Source of the DNA: Microcoleus vaginatus WJT46-NPBG5
Lineage (GTDB): Bacteria; Cyanobacteriota; Cyanobacteriia; Cyanobacteriales; Oscillatoriaceae
Assembly (NCBI GenBank): GCA_019359355.1
Contig: JAHHHM010000017.1
Location: 62,001-126,000 of the forward strand
DNA length: 64,000 bases
Reading direction: 5' to 3'
In this document: positions 62,210 to 64,000 of the stretch, one piece after another
Position numbering within the stretch: the stretch's first letter is position 1
How the letters are laid out: each line of letters begins with the position of its first letter
Program-made: the position numbers and the translations under genes
The notes under the pieces: model-generated
Database searches by the model: none
The model's input: the letters and a program-made list of their open reading frames with translations, nothing else
Told to the model about the DNA's origin: nothing

Positions 62210-63991
62210 ATGAGCATTCAAAACGAAAATTTAAAATTAAAAAAAAATAGAGATTTTTGGTTGCATTTTCTGCTGCTCTTGCTGTGGGTTGCCATCGGTG
62301 CCGGTTTACGCTTTACCTATTTAGCCTCGAAAAATCCTTCAACGATTGAACTAGCCACCCTAATTTTTAGCTTAGGCAACAGTGTGCAAACCGTGCCGGT
62401 GGAACAAGCAATCACGCTTGATAGGCTTCTGCAACCCCTACAACCGGCACCCATCCTTGGCATCCGTGAAGTGATTCACAACTTGATGACAGAAAGTACC
62501 CATCCCCCAGTTTATTTTGTGTTAACTCACTGGTGGTTAAAGCTATTTCCTACGGATAATGGGTTAGTTTCATTATGGGCGGGACGAGCGCTCAGTGCCC
62601 TTTTTGGAGTCGTCTCAATTCCTGCCATGTTTGGCTTTGGATGGCTGGCTTTTCGTTCTCGTTTAATCGGACAAATTGCCGCCGCCATGATGGCAGTTTC
62701 TCCCTACGGCATCTATTTGGCTCAAGAGGCCCGACATTACACGTTAACAATTTTGTTAATCATCGCTTCTTTATGTTGCTTTGTGGTTGCTACCCGAACT
62801 GTTCAAAATAAAATTGTTCTGCCGGCTCCTGTATCATTAATCTGGGTAGTTGTTAATAGTCTAGGAATTGCTGTCCATTACTTCTTCGTGCTTACCCTTG
62901 CTGCGGAAGCCTTAGTCTTGCTGAAATTTTGGCTTGCAGATTGGCAATTTGCAAAGAACAAATCAGAAACCGAAAATTCTTCTTCTCCTTTCCCGTCTAA
63001 ATACTGGTGGCGAATTTATGCCACTGCCGCCGGCACTCTCATCGGATGCTTAGTTTGGCTGCCGGCTTTGAAAGGTGCTTCTGATAGTGAGCTAACAAAA
63101 TGGATTTATGAAGGAAATCCCTTGAGTGACTTCTTTGCACCGATTGCTCGGCTTGTGGCTTGGTTGATCACGATGCTTTCATTGCTGCCGGTGGAAGGGC
63201 AAAATTTACCCATTACCGTTGCCTCTAGTTTATTACTGGTAATTTTTATTCTCTGGGCAACGCCAATTTTGATTCGGGGGATCAGAAGGCAAATTCAGCA
63301 GCCGGCGATTCGTTTGAGCGTTCAAGTTTTAGGCGGATTTATTTTAGCAGCAATTTTCATAATTCTATGTGTAACTTATATTGTGGGCGCTGATGTAACT
63401 CTAGCCGCTCGCTATCATTTTTTCTACTTTCCTGCCGTGATAGTTTTTCTAGCAGCGAGTCTTGCGGTTTATTGGGATAATTCTATGACGGCAGAATGGA
63501 AAAAGGTTACATTTTCGCTGCTTTCTTCCTTTATGAGGGGAAAGAAAGCAGTTGCCATAATTTTAATAATGGGTTTGATCGGAAGTTTAACAGTGGTTTC
63601 CAATTTAGGGTTTCAAAAATCTAAACGTGCCGATCTTTTGGTTCCTATCATTCAACAAACGTCTCAGGTGCCGGTTTTAATCGCGATGGTTCATAAAACT
63701 CACGCTGAAACGAGAGCGATGATGGTATTAGCTTTGGAATTCAAACGCAACAAGGGATTATTAAAATCTTCAATAAATTCTCCTCAATTTCTTCTAACTC
63801 ACAAAGACGATGATTCTCAACCGGCTACCGATACCCTCAGCAGAACCTTGAGTAAACTGCCACGCCCTTTGGATTTATGGGCTGTCAATTTTAACGCCCC
63901 TATTAGTGTGGAATCACAAAACTGTGTGCTTGATTCTAAATCCAAGCCAAAAGTGACAGGTTATAAATACCGGCTTTATCACTGCCTTTAA
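62210..63991 (+). CDS. GT39/ArnT-like membrane glycosyltransferase
   Basis: The 593-residue protein has about eleven membrane segments. The PMT/GT39 pattern is seen in the first outside loop (ESTHPPVYFVLTHWWLKLFP), with AGRALSALFGVVSIPAMFGF and SPYGIYLAQEARHYTLTILL following. These enzymes transfer sugars from polyprenyl-phosphate carriers on the outer face of the membrane. The acceptor is unknown. It starts 3 bases after the preceding gene, and its stop lies 9 bases from the window edge. Confidence 0.85.
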   Translation: MSIQNENLKLKKNRDFWLHFLLLLLWVAIGAGLRFTYLASKNPSTIELATLIFSLGNSVQTVPVEQAITLDRLLQPLQPAPILGIREVIHNLMTESTHPPVYFVLTHWWLKLFPTDNGLVSLWAGRALSALFGVVSIPAMFGFGWLAFRSRLIGQIAAAMMAVSPYGIYLAQEARHYTLTILLIIASLCCFVVATRTVQNKIVLPAPVSLIWVVVNSLGIAVHYFFVLTLAAEALVLLKFWLADWQFAKNKSETENSSSPFPSKYWWRIYATAAGTLIGCLVWLPALKGASDSELTKWIYEGNPLSDFFAPIARLVAWLITMLSLLPVEGQNLPITVASSLLLVIFILWATPILIRGIRRQIQQPAIRLSVQVLGGFILAAIFIILCVTYIVGADVTLAARYHFFYFPAVIVFLAASLAVYWDNSMTAEWKKVTFSLLSSFMRGKKAVAIILIMGLIGSLTVVSNLGFQKSKRADLLVPIIQQTSQVPVLIAMVHKTHAETRAMMVLALEFKRNKGLLKSSINSPQFLLTHKDDDSQPATDTLSRTLSKLPRPLDLWAVNFNAPISVESQNCVLDSKSKPKVTGYKYRLYHCL

Positions 63992-64000
63992 ATTAGGCTA

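Overview
The window looks like the chromosome of a filamentous, Microcoleus/Oscillatoria-type cyanobacterium. The evidence is an acyl-lipid desaturase of the DesA type, an HHL1-like photosynthesis-associated protein, many small families I know only from cyanobacteria, scattered HIP1 octamers (GCGATCGC), and a very high density of the palindrome GCCGGC. The assignment is inferred from gene content; there is no rRNA to anchor it. I saw no prophage, CRISPR array or intact insertion sequence.

Layout. 1-9.1 kb: end of a TetR-type regulator, a Coq4-like gene, DUF4112, an ABC exporter, tlyA, then two related membrane-associated GTPases. An orphan toxin/immunity-like pair sits between the two GTPases. 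9.6-18.6 kb: a secreted protein, initiator tRNA-Met with its own promoter and terminator, threonine synthase, small conserved genes, a BrkB-type membrane protein, an SRPBCC protein and clpB. 18.8-27 kb: an HHL1-like gene, then a compact convergent cluster: a nuclease-ParA fusion and a ParB-like/Rho_N protein on the plus strand, facing two paralogous P-loop ATPases and a winged-helix-like protein on the minus strand. 27-36 kb: accessory DNA with a transposase-type HTH fragment, low-complexity repeats, a Clp-fold protease, a glycosyltransferase, a Uma2 nuclease, an RTX-repeat pseudogene and an HNH gene bounded by GTTAGGT/ACCTAAC and a 54-bp duplication. 36-53 kb: desA and signalling genes: a PAS/GAF/GGDEF/EAL protein, a CRP-like/degenerate AAA+/4Fe-4S membrane fusion, pentapeptide and TPR proteins, a NACHT-WD40 protein and a GAF-PAS-cyclase with a degenerate catalytic centre. 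53-64 kb: metabolism and envelope genes: thioesterase, PLP dehydratase, phosphodiester glycosidase, DAHP synthase, methyltransferase, Mut7-C RNase, ROK kinase and a membrane protein/GT39 pair.

The most striking element lies at about 57.07-57.45 kb. A well-formed promoter is followed by two consecutive leader peptides that are almost pure runs of Tyr, Phe and Trp codons. Each ends inside an RNA segment able to pair with the 5' arm of a following intrinsic terminator. Directly downstream is a short DAHP synthase, the entry enzyme of aromatic amino-acid synthesis, which carries no visible allosteric domain. This reads as a tandem ribosome-mediated attenuator, and the pairings can be checked base by base.
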